Positions 34,355-42,647 of a stretch of DNA of 64,000 nucleotides are shown piece by piece; position 1 is the first letter of the stretch, and every line of letters starts with the position of its first letter. Both the position numbers and the translations under genes were made by a program. Origin of the DNA: JALYOC01 sp036675345 (lineage in GTDB: Bacteria; Myxococcota; Myxococcia; Myxococcales; Myxococcaceae); contig JAKFFE010000020.1 of NCBI GenBank assembly GCA_036675345.1, forward strand, positions 124,001 to 188,000. Direction: 5' to 3'. The notes beneath the pieces are model-generated. The model did no database searches and was not told where the DNA came from. It saw only the letters and a list, made by a program, of their open reading frames with translations.

Positions 34355-36703
34355 CTACGGTCGGGTCATGTTGGTGGGGACCGCGGCGGTGAGGTCCTCC
34401 ACGCTGTCGAACAGCAGCTGCCCGATGTAGCTGAAGTTGTGGGCCCAGGCGCCGGGGTCCTTGTCCGCCAGGTTGTAGTTGTGGGCGGCCTTGACCAGCG
34501 GCGCGGTGAACGGCGCGTAGACGGTGGTCTCGGAGGCCTCGCAGATCCCGTTCTGGTTCACGTCCCGGAACCAGTACCCGTTGCGGTGCCCGTCGTAGCA
34601 GATCAGGTTCCCGGTCACGCCCCGCATCGCGGTCAGCACCCGGGCCTGCATCCCGGCCAGCTCCGCCGCCAGGGGCTCGATGATGTTGCCATCGCCGTCG
34701 TAGTCGGCGGTGCGGTTGATCCGGATCGTCTCCGGGCCGCTGTGGTCGGCGTGGCAGGTCTCGCAGCGCTGGTCCCACACATCCGCGGTGTGGAAGGTGT
34801 GGTTGCTCAACCCGGGCACGTGGCAGCTGGTGCACTGCGAGCCGCCGGTGTGGACCAACCGGCCGGCGTAGGTCTTGCCGGTGTACTCGTAGCCGATCTT
34901 GGCCAGCGTGCCCTCGCGGGTTCCCGCGCCGGGCAGGTAGTGCACGTTCTGGAACCGGGGCGTCCCGGAGCCCGCCAGGTGGGTGTCGATGGTGGCCTTG
35001 GAGGCGCGGCCGATGTGGCAGTTGGCGCAGAGGTTGTCCTGGCCGGGCAGGTTCACCGTGGTCCGGCCATCGGGGAGCCAGGTCTTGGCGGGGACGAACA
35101 CCTGGTAGTCGGGTTCGAAGGTTTGGTGGCAGGTGAAGCACTCCAGCCCGTTGGCGGTCTCCGGGACCGACTGGCCGACCCCGTACTGGACGAAGAAGCG
35201 GAAGCCGGTGGACCCGCTGTGGCAGCGCGAGCAGCTGGCGGAGACCTCCTCGTCCTCGTCCCAGTGGCGGGCCGCGTCGCTGGCGCCGTTGAAGTGGCCC
35301 GGGTCGTTGCGCACCAGCAGCGAGAGATCGAACGGCACCGAGATCCCCTCGTTGAGGTCCTGGGTGGAGTCATGCAGCAGCTGGAGGATGTACTTGGCGT
35401 TGTGGGCAAACGCGCCCGGATCCACCTTCGCCAGCTGGTAGTTGTAGGCCGCCTTCTGCAGTCGGGGGCTCCAGCTGGCGTAACGGTTGCTGCCCGCGGC
35501 CTCCGCCTCGCTGCAGGCGCCGTCGCCGTCGGTGTCCTTGAACCAGTAGGGATTGGCGTTGGCGTAGCAGAGGCGCTGGTTCCGCTCCGCCCCGTAGCGC
35601 TGGATGGAGGCCAGCAGCCGCTCCGCCATCCCCTGCAGCTCGAAGTAGATCCCCTCGGTGCGGTTGTTGTCGCCGTCGTAGTCCTGGTTGCGCGAGGCGA
35701 TCTGCCGGATGTTCCAGGCCTGGGTGACGTCGGTCACCCCCGGGTGACAGGTGGAGCAGGCCTCCCAGCGCACCTGGGTGGAGTGCGGATCGTGGCACTC
35801 GTTGCACTTGTCGAAGTTGGGCACGTGGCGGAACCGGGTGTCGTAGACCTCACCCGCGTACTGGTAGCCGCCGGCGGCCTGGCTGGCGAAGAGGGTGGCC
35901 GCCGCCGGGTAGTAGTGGATGTTGGTGAAGCTGAGCGCGGGGCTGGCGGTGTCCTCGGCCACCCCGGCGTCAGCGATCCGGTTGTCCAGGTCCTGCCCCG
36001 ACGCGCGGCCCTGGTGGCAGACCATGCAGCGGGCCTCGGGGCCCAGCTCGGTGACCACCTTGCCCGAGGGGAAGGTGACCGCGGTCAGCGCGGTGGCGGC
36101 GCTGTCGTGGCAGGCCTCGCAGCGGACCAGCGACTGGGGCCGGCCGGGGGCCTCCACCGTGCCCGGGGCGGTGCCATCTCCTCCCAGGTAGTCCACATAC
36201 CCTTCGGTGCTGTGACAGCGCGCGCAGGAGGTGGGGACCGCGCCCTCCTCGTTCCAATGGATGAAGGCCTCCGCGGTCGCATCGGCGTGGGGCGAACCGG
36301 ACCAGGCGGCGTAGAAGGGGATCTGCGCCGGATCCACCCCGGCGTCACCGCCGGCGGTGGGGTCGATCACCACCACCACGTGGCTGGCCTCCAGCCCGGA
36401 CTGGTTGCCGGTGACCGTGATCGAGGTCTCCCCCGCTCCCACTCCGGTGACCAGGCCGTTGGCGTCCACCGTGGCCCGCTGGGAATCCTGGCTGGCGTAG
36501 GTGTAGCCGTCGTCGGTCTCCTCGGCGGTGGTGGCCGCGATCTGCAGCGTCTGGCCCACCAGCACCGAGTGGGACCCGGTGGTGGTGATTCGCGGGTTGG
36601 GGATCTCCGACTCGGCGCAGGCCGCCAGCAGCAGCGCGCCCAGCGCCCACAGGGTCTGACGGGTGAGCGGCGACGCCGGCGGGGACAGAGTGTGGGGCTT
36701 CAT
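34355..36703 (-). CDS. Decaheme c-type cytochrome lipoprotein with internal duplication
   Basis: 782 residues. The signal peptide ends L-L-L-A-A-C29, so it is a lipoprotein. Residues about 38-113 form a Big_2-like Ig domain. Ten C-x-x-C-H sites follow at 160, 195, 226, 300, 316 and 491, 522, 559, 624, 647: two sets of five with matching spacing. Each half also has a D-Y-D-G-D segment and an EF-hand-like loop (D-T-D-G-D-G-A-C and D-V-N-Q-N-G-I-C), then a K-A-A-(H/Y)-N-Y helix near its end. I infer a surface-exposed or outer-membrane electron carrier; it is the last gene of the six-gene cytochrome operon. No match to OmcA/MtrC domain layout was recognised. Confidence 0.88.
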   Translation of the reverse strand: MKPHTLSPPASPLTRQTLWALGALLLAACAESEIPNPRITTTGSHSVLVGQTLQIAATTAEETDDGYTYASQDSQRATVDANGLVTGVGAGETSITVTGNQSGLEASHVVVVIDPTAGGDAGVDPAQIPFYAAWSGSPHADATAEAFIHWNEEGAVPTSCARCHSTEGYVDYLGGDGTAPGTVEAPGRPQSLVRCEACHDSAATALTAVTFPSGKVVTELGPEARCMVCHQGRASGQDLDNRIADAGVAEDTASPALSFTNIHYYPAAATLFASQAAGGYQYAGEVYDTRFRHVPNFDKCNECHDPHSTQVRWEACSTCHPGVTDVTQAWNIRQIASRNQDYDGDNNRTEGIYFELQGMAERLLASIQRYGAERNQRLCYANANPYWFKDTDGDGACSEAEAAGSNRYASWSPRLQKAAYNYQLAKVDPGAFAHNAKYILQLLHDSTQDLNEGISVPFDLSLLVRNDPGHFNGASDAARHWDEDEEVSASCSRCHSGSTGFRFFVQYGVGQSVPETANGLECFTCHQTFEPDYQVFVPAKTWLPDGRTTVNLPGQDNLCANCHIGRASKATIDTHLAGSGTPRFQNVHYLPGAGTREGTLAKIGYEYTGKTYAGRLVHTGGSQCTSCHVPGLSNHTFHTADVWDQRCETCHADHSGPETIRINRTADYDGDGNIIEPLAAELAGMQARVLTAMRGVTGNLICYDGHRNGYWFRDVNQNGICEASETTVYAPFTAPLVKAAHNYNLADKDPGAWAHNFSYIGQLLFDSVEDLTAAVPTNMTRP

Positions 36704-37116
36704 GGTTGAGCGCCTCCGGAAATCCAGTTCAACAGGGTCTGATACTCGGGGCTGCCCTCTGCATAGAGGGTGCCGCCACCGTGCCCGGCGCCGGCGGCCT
36801 TGCGAAGCAATCGGCTGGCGGAGGGCGAGGAGACATCAATGAAGGAGATCGCCTCCAGGTAGTCCGCCTCCACCTCTCCGATCAGCACCAGGGCGGTGTC
36901 GCCGGCCGCGCCACCGGCACGGTGACAGCTCTGGCAGCCGGAGGTCAGCAGCGGGTGGACGTCGGTGGCGAAGGAGAGCGTGCCGCCGTCTCCTCCCCCT
37001 CCACCGCCGTCGGGGGAGCCCCCGCCCGCGTCCAAAGAGGGATCGCCGCGCCCGAAGTCGGCGCAGCCCAGGGCCAGCGGGATCAACAGCGCCAGCAGCC
37101 GGAGACTAGAACTCAT
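36700..37116 (-). CDS. Mono-heme c-type cytochrome lipoprotein
   Basis: 138 residues. The signal ends A-L-G-C18, a lipobox; then a Gly/Asp/Ser-rich linker (about 25-47) and one cytochrome domain with C-Q-S-C-H, followed by L-L-R-K-A-A-G-A-G-H-G-G-G and ending L-L-N-W-I-S-G-G-A. This domain matches both cytochrome domains of the upstream barrel fusion. Overlaps with both neighbours (11 bases with the fusion gene, 4 with the decaheme gene) show tight coupling. It may bridge the barrel and the decaheme protein. Confidence 0.85.
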   Translation of the reverse strand: MSSSLRLLALLIPLALGCADFGRGDPSLDAGGGSPDGGGGGGDGGTLSFATDVHPLLTSGCQSCHRAGGAAGDTALVLIGEVEADYLEAISFIDVSSPSASRLLRKAAGAGHGGGTLYAEGSPEYQTLLNWISGGAQP

Positions 37117-39283
37117 AGGCCACCACCAGTCGGGTGAAGTCGTCCGGGACCTCGTCCGCCTTCTCCAGGTTCCAGTAGTGGAACAGCCCGGCGCTCAGTC
37201 CGCGCCACCGGGCCAGCACGCCCAGGTTGTGGGTGGAGCCGTCGTCCCGCGTCAGGTCCGTCTGATCCAGGAACAGCCCCCGCCGGTTGCCGACGCTGCG
37301 CAGCCCCTGCCGGTACTGGACGTAGAGCCAGTCGGTGGGGTGGTAGCGCAGCTGCAGGTAGCTGGCGAAGTGGAAGTAGTCCGCGCCCGGCCCGCCATAG
37401 CCCTCCTCGGCGCCCCCGGAGACGTCTCCGCGCAGCAGTCCCAGGCCCAACGAGAAGTGCTGGGCCACCGGCACTCCGCGCGGCCGCCACACCGTCAAAT
37501 CCAGCGCCTGCAGGAACAGGCGGCGGCCAAAGCCCAGGGTGTTGAAGTAGGGCGAGTACCAGAGGCTGATCGGTCCCCAGGAGCCCCCCAGCCGGGCCCC
37601 GAAGCCCAGCTTGGTCTCCTCCAGCGGCGCGAAGTCCGACTGCAGGCTGAGCAGCGCGTCCGCGCGCCGCAGCCGGTAGCCGGCGATCACATAGGCGTCA
37701 CCGGTGAGCGCGAACTGCTCCACCCGGCGCTGCACGTTCACCGACAGCCCCTCGCGGGCGAACACCACCGGCAGGACCTTCTGGTCGAAGCCGGCGTGCC
37801 CGCCGTAGCTGTGGTGGAACAGCGGATCGCTGCCGAACGGGACCAGCACCTTGCCCAGCTTGGCGGTGACCTTCACCGGCCAGTTCTCCCGGCTGATCCG
37901 GTAGCCCACCTCCCAGAACTGCAGCGACAGCACCTCCAGGGTGAGGGTCACCGGATCGGAGGTGGACGCTCGGGTGAGGAACAGGAACTGGTGGTAGCTG
38001 CGCAGGGCGTTGGCGCCGGCGGACTGGAAGGGATGATCGTTGTAACCGACCCGCTCGTAGTTGAGGTCGAAGCGGCCGTTGAGGCTCAGCGACCCCAAAA
38101 CCGGGAAGGTCCCCAGCGGGATTCCGCTCGGAGGCCCGGCGGGAGCGGCGGTGGGAGGAAGGGCCGGAGGCGCCGCTGCGGTCACCGGGACGCCGGTTGG
38201 AGCGGTGGCGGGGACAGAGGCCACCGCCGCGGGCGCGGCGACACCCAGCGCGCCGGCGTCAATCCACTGGGCCAGCAGGGTCAGCTCGGCGCTGCCCGGC
38301 TCCCAGACCGCGCCGGCCTCGTGTCCCTGGCCCTGCGCGCGCTGGAAGAGGACGCTGGTGGAGGCGGACCCGGGGGTCACCAGCGGGAGCACCGCCTGGT
38401 GGTGGAGCTGGGGATCGGCGTTGGTCAGGTAGCGGGTGGAGGCCGCCAGCCCGTCCGCGGAGTGACAGCTGCCGCACCCCTCCTGAAGCTGAGCGTGGAG
38501 GCGGGGATCGAAGCGAAGTCTGGAGTCGGCAACCTCCGGGCCCGGGGCGGGCGCGGCGGTCGTCGTCTCCGGCGATGGGGTCTGGGTGCCGGGCACCGGC
38601 TCGACCGGCGCGCTGCCTCCCGGGGCGCCGACCACCGGCGGGCTGACCACCGGGGCGCTGACCCCGGGCGTGGCAGCGGGCCCGGGGGGAACCGCGGTTC
38701 CCGGGGCGGGGGTGACGGGCGTGGCCTCGACCACCGGCGTCGAAGCCGGGCCCAGCCTGCCTTGCGCCGCGCCGCCCTCAATCCACTTGAGCAGGGTGGC
38801 GTAGCCGGCAGTGTCCTCGGGAAGGGTCTTCTTCCCCCCGTGCAGGGTGGCGCCGGAGCCCTTGCGCAGCAGCGGACTCTGGGCCGGGGTGGCGGTCTTC
38901 ACGAACCGCAAGGTGGCCTCGTAGTCCTCCGGGCCTCCGGTCAGCACCCACTTGGACTTCTTCGCCTTGCCGTCCGCGCGGTGGCAGGACTCGCACTCCT
39001 GGACCAGGATCGGCCGGGCATCGTCGGCGAAGGTCAGGGTCCGAGGGCGGGGAGCGGTGGGGCGGGGGGTGGCGGTTCCGGTGGCCGGAGCCTCCGGGGC
39101 TTCCACCGGCGCCTCGACCTGGGCCGGAACTCCGGCGTCGGGTGCGGCGGGCGGCGTGGGAGGCTTCTTCGCCCCCAGCCGCTCCTGCAGCTGGCGACGA
39201 CGCTCTTCCTGGGACTGGGCCGGGGACCGCGCCGGCAGGGCCAGCAGCACCGCGCACAGCGAGAGGAGGCTAGCGCGCTGCAT
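37106..39283 (-). CDS. Outer-membrane beta-barrel fused to two mono-heme cytochrome domains
   Basis: 725 residues. Signal peptide about 1-22; a short charged helix (Q-E-E-R-R-R-Q-L-Q-E-R-L); a Pro/Ala linker; cytochrome domain 1 (about 82-172, C97-E-S-C-H101); a 75-residue Pro/Thr/Ala linker; cytochrome domain 2 (about 255-345, C270-G-S-C-H274); another Pro/Ala linker; then about 330 residues (395-725) of alternating hydrophobic strands with tight turns, ending V-V-A-Y-E-F with a terminal aromatic, as in outer-membrane barrels. Start chosen at M-Q-R-A-S-L-L, where the signal begins. Cyc2-type iron oxidases also join heme to barrel but with one short N-terminal heme segment; this layout differs. 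I infer a trans-outer-membrane electron conduit. Confidence 0.85.
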   Translation of the reverse strand: MQRASLLSLCAVLLALPARSPAQSQEERRRQLQERLGAKKPPTPPAAPDAGVPAQVEAPVEAPEAPATGTATPRPTAPRPRTLTFADDARPILVQECESCHRADGKAKKSKWVLTGGPEDYEATLRFVKTATPAQSPLLRKGSGATLHGGKKTLPEDTAGYATLLKWIEGGAAQGRLGPASTPVVEATPVTPAPGTAVPPGPAATPGVSAPVVSPPVVGAPGGSAPVEPVPGTQTPSPETTTAAPAPGPEVADSRLRFDPRLHAQLQEGCGSCHSADGLAASTRYLTNADPQLHHQAVLPLVTPGSASTSVLFQRAQGQGHEAGAVWEPGSAELTLLAQWIDAGALGVAAPAAVASVPATAPTGVPVTAAAPPALPPTAAPAGPPSGIPLGTFPVLGSLSLNGRFDLNYERVGYNDHPFQSAGANALRSYHQFLFLTRASTSDPVTLTLEVLSLQFWEVGYRISRENWPVKVTAKLGKVLVPFGSDPLFHHSYGGHAGFDQKVLPVVFAREGLSVNVQRRVEQFALTGDAYVIAGYRLRRADALLSLQSDFAPLEETKLGFGARLGGSWGPISLWYSPYFNTLGFGRRLFLQALDLTVWRPRGVPVAQHFSLGLGLLRGDVSGGAEEGYGGPGADYFHFASYLQLRYHPTDWLYVQYRQGLRSVGNRRGLFLDQTDLTRDDGSTHNLGVLARWRGLSAGLFHYWNLEKADEVPDDFTRLVVAYEF

Positions 39284-39614
39284 GGCAACCCTCGCAGCCC
39301 ATCTTGCCCACCGACTTGGCGCCCTGGCCGTCGTGACAGGAGCCACAGTAGCGGCCCTCCTTCATCTCCCGATGGGTGAAGCCCACGCTGGCCTGCGGGA
39401 AGGCTCCCGGGTGACAGCTGTAGCAGTGCTGCGTGTTGTGCTCCCAGTGGGAGAACAGCGCCGGGGCGGGCGAGGCCCGCTCCTTGAGCGGAGGGATGCG
39501 CACGTCTTGCGGCGAGTTCACCGCCAGGATCGGAGTCGCGAACAGCAGCAGCGCGGGCACGGCGAGGAGCCAGCGTCGGCGGCGCGGCGGGGCGGCGGAA
39601 GGTTCGAAGCTCAT
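39270..39614 (-). CDS. Tri-heme c7-type cytochrome, membrane-anchored
   Basis: 114 residues. A basic start (R-R-R-R) and a hydrophobic stretch (about 15-31) act as a signal or anchor. The body holds three hemes, C64-Y-S-C-H68, C90-G-S-C-H94 and C107-E-G-C-H111, with the extra His ligands of the c7 pattern (F-S-H-W-E-H before heme 1; F-T-H-R-E-M-K-E-G-R-Y-C-G-S-C-H-D-G). This is the tri-heme domain known from periplasmic electron shuttles of metal-reducing delta-proteobacteria. It overlaps the barrel-fusion gene by 14 bases, so it probably carries electrons from the quinol dehydrogenase to the barrel. Confidence 0.85.
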   Translation of the reverse strand: MSFEPSAAPPRRRRWLLAVPALLLFATPILAVNSPQDVRIPPLKERASPAPALFSHWEHNTQHCYSCHPGAFPQASVGFTHREMKEGRYCGSCHDGQGAKSVGKMGCEGCHAAR

Positions 39615-39808
39615 AGGGCCTTGCGCTCCTTGAGGATCTTCCAGACGGTGGACAGGTAGAGGACGATTCCCAGCAGCACCAGGGGCACCCCCAGGGCGGT
39701 GAAGATCACGAAGGTGAGCGGGGTCCAGTAGAGGGTGCTGAACAGCTGGACCAGCAGCCCGGCGAGGACGATCAACGCTGCGATCCGGATGCGCTTCTCG
39801 TGGCTCAT
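39611..39808 (-). CDS. Small two-helix membrane protein
   Basis: 65 residues with two membrane helices (about 8-26 and 30-56) and a basic end (K-I-L-K-E-R-K-A-L). No cofactor motif. It overlaps both neighbours by four bases, lying between the quinol dehydrogenase and the tri-heme cytochrome, so it may be a small subunit or assembly factor of the membrane complex. Confidence 0.75.
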   Translation of the reverse strand: MSHEKRIRIAALIVLAGLLVQLFSTLYWTPLTFVIFTALGVPLVLLGIVLYLSTVWKILKERKAL

Positions 39809-40413
39809 GGCGACTCCACCTGCCAGAAGTTCTGGGCCTTCACCCCTTCCAGGTCGTGGGCGATCTCATGACAGCTGAGACAGGAGCGGGTGCCGTTCTC
39901 CAGCTCGGCCCGGACCTCGCGGTGGGACTCGGCCTCCACGTAGGGGCGGGCGTCGGCGTGGCAGTGCAGGCAGTTGTAGTTGGGGTACGGCTGGTACAGC
40001 TTGGGCCGCTCCGGGATGGTCCGGAAGTAATGCACCCAGACGTGGCGCAGCCCGTTGAGCTTCGCCTTGGCGGTCCCGAACATCGCGTAGTCGGTGTGGC
40101 AGGCGTAGCAGGTGGAGTCGCGGCTGATCAGCCGCTTCTGGTAGTGCACCGCCGCCAGCGAGTCCGGGTTGTCCACGAACAGGCTCTTTCCGTACGGCTC
40201 CATCTCGTGGCAGCTCATGCAGAACTCGGTCTGGCTGGACTGGTGGACGCCCACCGCCACTCCGGCACCGGTGACCACCAGCGGGAGGATGGCCAGTCCC
40301 CCCAGCAGCACCAGGCGGCCCAGCCGGTTGGCGGTCAGGGCCCCCGCCGCGTAGGCGATCAGGCCGACCATCACCACCACGGCGCCGACGATCACAATCA
40401 AGATGGTGGACAC
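39805..40413 (-). CDS. NapC/NirT-family tetraheme quinol dehydrogenase
   Basis: 202 residues. Two membrane helices lie at about 3-22 and 34-56 (NapC and CymA have one), then four hemes: C65-M-S-C-H69-E-M (heme 1 with the Met typical of NapC/NrfH), C102-Y-A-C-H106, C148-L-H-C-H152 and C178-L-S-C-H182. It should oxidise menaquinol and feed the periplasmic carriers. The GTG start is fixed by AGGAGG at 40420-40425, six bases upstream; the longer frame has no signal. First gene of the six-gene operon. nrfH in this window is a second member of the family. Confidence 0.88.
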   Translation of the reverse strand: MSTILIVIVGAVVVMVGLIAYAAGALTANRLGRLVLLGGLAILPLVVTGAGVAVGVHQSSQTEFCMSCHEMEPYGKSLFVDNPDSLAAVHYQKRLISRDSTCYACHTDYAMFGTAKAKLNGLRHVWVHYFRTIPERPKLYQPYPNYNCLHCHADARPYVEAESHREVRAELENGTRSCLSCHEIAHDLEGVKAQNFWQVESP

Positions 40414-40506
40414 CGCGTCCCTCCTTTCGCGGTGAGTACCCTGATTTCGGCACGAGGACGGGAGACAAATCGCGACTGCCCAGACGCCGTTTCCGGCAGC
40501 TGTCCA

Positions 40507-40524
40507 CGGGGGCAAACGCCCCCG
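40507..40524. repeat. Perfect GC hairpin after the TPP-enzyme gene
   Basis: CGGGGGC-AAAC-GCCCCCG, 7-bp stem with 4-base loop, about 55 bases beyond the stop of the TPP-enzyme gene and 95 bases before the NapC-type gene on the same strand. It could end the first transcript, though no U tract follows. Confidence 0.4.
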
Positions 40525-40578
40525 GACTTTCGGGCCATCGGCGCCTGTCCTCCACTCCTCGGGGATCAAGCCCTTCGA

Positions 40579-42369
40579 TCACATCGAGATCGATCCCTTC
40601 CGGAAGTCGCTCCGGGAGAGCATCACGTTGATGCACACCGGCTTGCCGCTGCGGGAAAGCTCGCGGGCCTTGTCCAGGGTCTGGTCGATCTTCTTCGGAT
40701 CGTCCAGCAACAGCCCCACCCCGCCGTAGCCCTCGGCGACCCGGTGGTAGTCGGTGCGGCGCAGCTCGGTGCCCACTGCGTCTCCCAGCAACTCCACCTG
40801 CTCGCGGGCGATCTGCGCCCAGGCGCCGTCATTTCCCACCACCGCGATCGGAGCCAGCCCGTGGCGCACGTAGGTGTCGAACTCCGCCAGGCTGTAGGCC
40901 GACGATCCATCGCCCCACAGCAGCCACACCTCCTTGCCCGGGCGGCACAGCGCAGCGCCGGCGGCGAAGCCTCCGCCCACTCCCAGGGTGCCGAACACCC
41001 CCGGGTCCAACCAGGAGAGCGGCGCGCGCGGCCGGAGGATGTACGCGGCGGTGGCCACGAAGTCGCCCCCGTCCACCACCAGCACCGCGTCCTCGGACAG
41101 CTTCTCCTCCAGCTTGAGGAAGAACTGGATCGGGTGCACCCCCTCCTCCCCCTTGGCCGGCTTGCCCTGGGACTCGATCTCCTGGTCCCGCGCCTGCTCG
41201 CGGCCTCGCAGGGTGGAGACCCAGGCCGACCGGTCCGGCCCCAGCGGGGCCTGCTCCGCCAGCGCGACCAGGAACTCGCCGGGGTGGGCGCGGATCGCCA
41301 GCTCCGGGCGGCGGTTCTTGCGCAGCTCGGAGACGCTGAGGTTGATCGCCACCAGGTGCGCCTTGGAGGAGATGCTGCGGCCGTAGCCGAGTCGGAAGTC
41401 GAACGGGAACCCGGCCACCAGCACCAGGTCCGCCTCCTTCAAGGCCTTGCCACGCGCGTGGCGGTACTGCAGCTCGCTGTGCCGTCCCAGCAGTCCCCGG
41501 GCGGTGCCGCCCAGGTAGGTGGGGATCCCCAGCCGGGTGACCGCGTCCGCCAGCCGCTGCGGGTCCAGACAATTGACCATCGTCTGGCTGCCGATCACCA
41601 GCACCGGGCGCTTGGCTTTTTCCAGGGCCTTGGCCACCGCGCGCGCCTGCGTCCCCGCCCCCTGGCGCGGAGGGGGGAAGGCGGCGGCCAGCTCGGTCAC
41701 CGAGGGGCGCTTCACCTTGGGCAGCGCATAGGCAGCCGCGGGCAGGGCCGGGGCGCGGAACTGCCGCAGCAGGTGTCCCTCCAGATACAGCTTCAGCGCC
41801 CGGGCGCCGAGGTCGTCGGAGTGCTCCACCCCGCTGTCGCGCATGTACCACTGGCGGACCAGGGCCTCGTCGTAGAGCAGGTCGATCGGCACCTCCACGA
41901 ACACCGGCCCGGGCACGCCCTCGCGGGCCACCTGGAAGGCCCGTTCCACCGTCACCTTCAGGCTGCTGCGGGTGCTGACCGTGGTGGCCCACTTGGTGAT
42001 CGGCTTCATCAACGACAGCTGGTCAATGTCCTGCAGCGACCCGCGATCCTTGAGCACGGTGGCGGTGGCGCCGCCGAACAGCACCAGCGGGCTCTGCGCC
42101 ATCTGGGCGTTCTTCACCGCGGTGACCGTGTTGGTCACCCCCGGCCCGGCGGTGACCGCCGCCACCCCGGGGATCCCGGTCATCCGCGCCACCGCGTCCG
42201 CGGCGAACACCGCGTTCTTCTCGTCGCGGACGTCCACCACCCGGATCCCCCGGGCCTTGGACTCCACCAGGATCGGCGAGATGTGCCCTCCGCAGAGGGT
42301 GAACAGGAACTGCACGCCTTGCTGGCGAAGAATCTCGCCGATGATTGCGCCGCCATTGGGTCGAGCCAT
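40579..42369 (-). CDS. TPP-dependent enzyme, ILVBL/2-hydroxyacyl-CoA lyase-like
   Basis: 596 residues with the three domains of the acetolactate-synthase superfamily. The N-terminal PYR domain has G-G-H-I-S-P-I-L-V and V-R-D-E-K-N-A-V-F-A-A-D-A-V-A-R (catalytic Glu), then A-V-T-A-G-P-G-V-T-N-T; the C-terminal PP domain has W-G-D-G-S-S-A-Y-S and V-V-G-N-D-G-A-W (TPP-Mg site). G-H-I-S-P and Q-D-I-D-Q-L resemble ILVBL/HACL2 rather than IlvB. It may cleave 2-hydroxyacyl-CoA or form an acyloin. No ilvN or fatty-acid genes are near. The ATG was chosen at M-A-R-P-N-G-G-A-I. Confidence 0.8.
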   Translation of the reverse strand: MARPNGGAIIGEILRQQGVQFLFTLCGGHISPILVESKARGIRVVDVRDEKNAVFAADAVARMTGIPGVAAVTAGPGVTNTVTAVKNAQMAQSPLVLFGGATATVLKDRGSLQDIDQLSLMKPITKWATTVSTRSSLKVTVERAFQVAREGVPGPVFVEVPIDLLYDEALVRQWYMRDSGVEHSDDLGARALKLYLEGHLLRQFRAPALPAAAYALPKVKRPSVTELAAAFPPPRQGAGTQARAVAKALEKAKRPVLVIGSQTMVNCLDPQRLADAVTRLGIPTYLGGTARGLLGRHSELQYRHARGKALKEADLVLVAGFPFDFRLGYGRSISSKAHLVAINLSVSELRKNRRPELAIRAHPGEFLVALAEQAPLGPDRSAWVSTLRGREQARDQEIESQGKPAKGEEGVHPIQFFLKLEEKLSEDAVLVVDGGDFVATAAYILRPRAPLSWLDPGVFGTLGVGGGFAAGAALCRPGKEVWLLWGDGSSAYSLAEFDTYVRHGLAPIAVVGNDGAWAQIAREQVELLGDAVGTELRRTDYHRVAEGYGGVGLLLDDPKKIDQTLDKARELSRSGKPVCINVMLSRSDFRKGSISM

Positions 42370-42483
42370 GGGGCGCAGGTTGCCCGATCCGCGGCCCGGG
42401 GTTGGACGAAAACTGTGCGCCCTCCACCCGGTTCCGCGCAGCCCTCGGGCCCGCCTCGGCGGCGTTCTCCTCCCGGCCGGGGC

Positions 42484-42499
42484 CTGCACGTCGCTTGCA
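42484..42499 (+). promoter_or_regulatory. Sigma-54-like promoter upstream of nrfHA
   Basis: ctgcacgtcgcttgca matches TGGCAC-N5-TTGCA except at the first two positions, including one of the GG pair. It would start transcription about 135 bases before nrfH. Confidence 0.35.
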
Positions 42500-42647
42500 G
42501 AGACTTCCGGACAGTCCACCCGTCCTTGGAGAACCCACCGCATGAGGCGCCTCAACAGACGGTCGGTGCGGCAACGGTTGTCGGCTGGGACGCACCTGGC
42601 GGCGTTCCCTTCTTGCTTCCACCTGGGTCTTTCCGGAAGGTGAGCCC

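Noticed and set aside
37106..39283. Barrel-cytochrome fusion as a Cyc2 iron oxidase
   Set aside because: Cyc2 has one heme motif directly before the barrel; here there are two larger domains and long linkers, so the name was not used.
42543..42554. TGAGGCGCCTCA upstream of nrfH as a second FNR-type site
   Set aside because: It fits TGA-N6-TCA, but it is a pure GC palindrome without the AT flanks of the nirK site; too weak to call.
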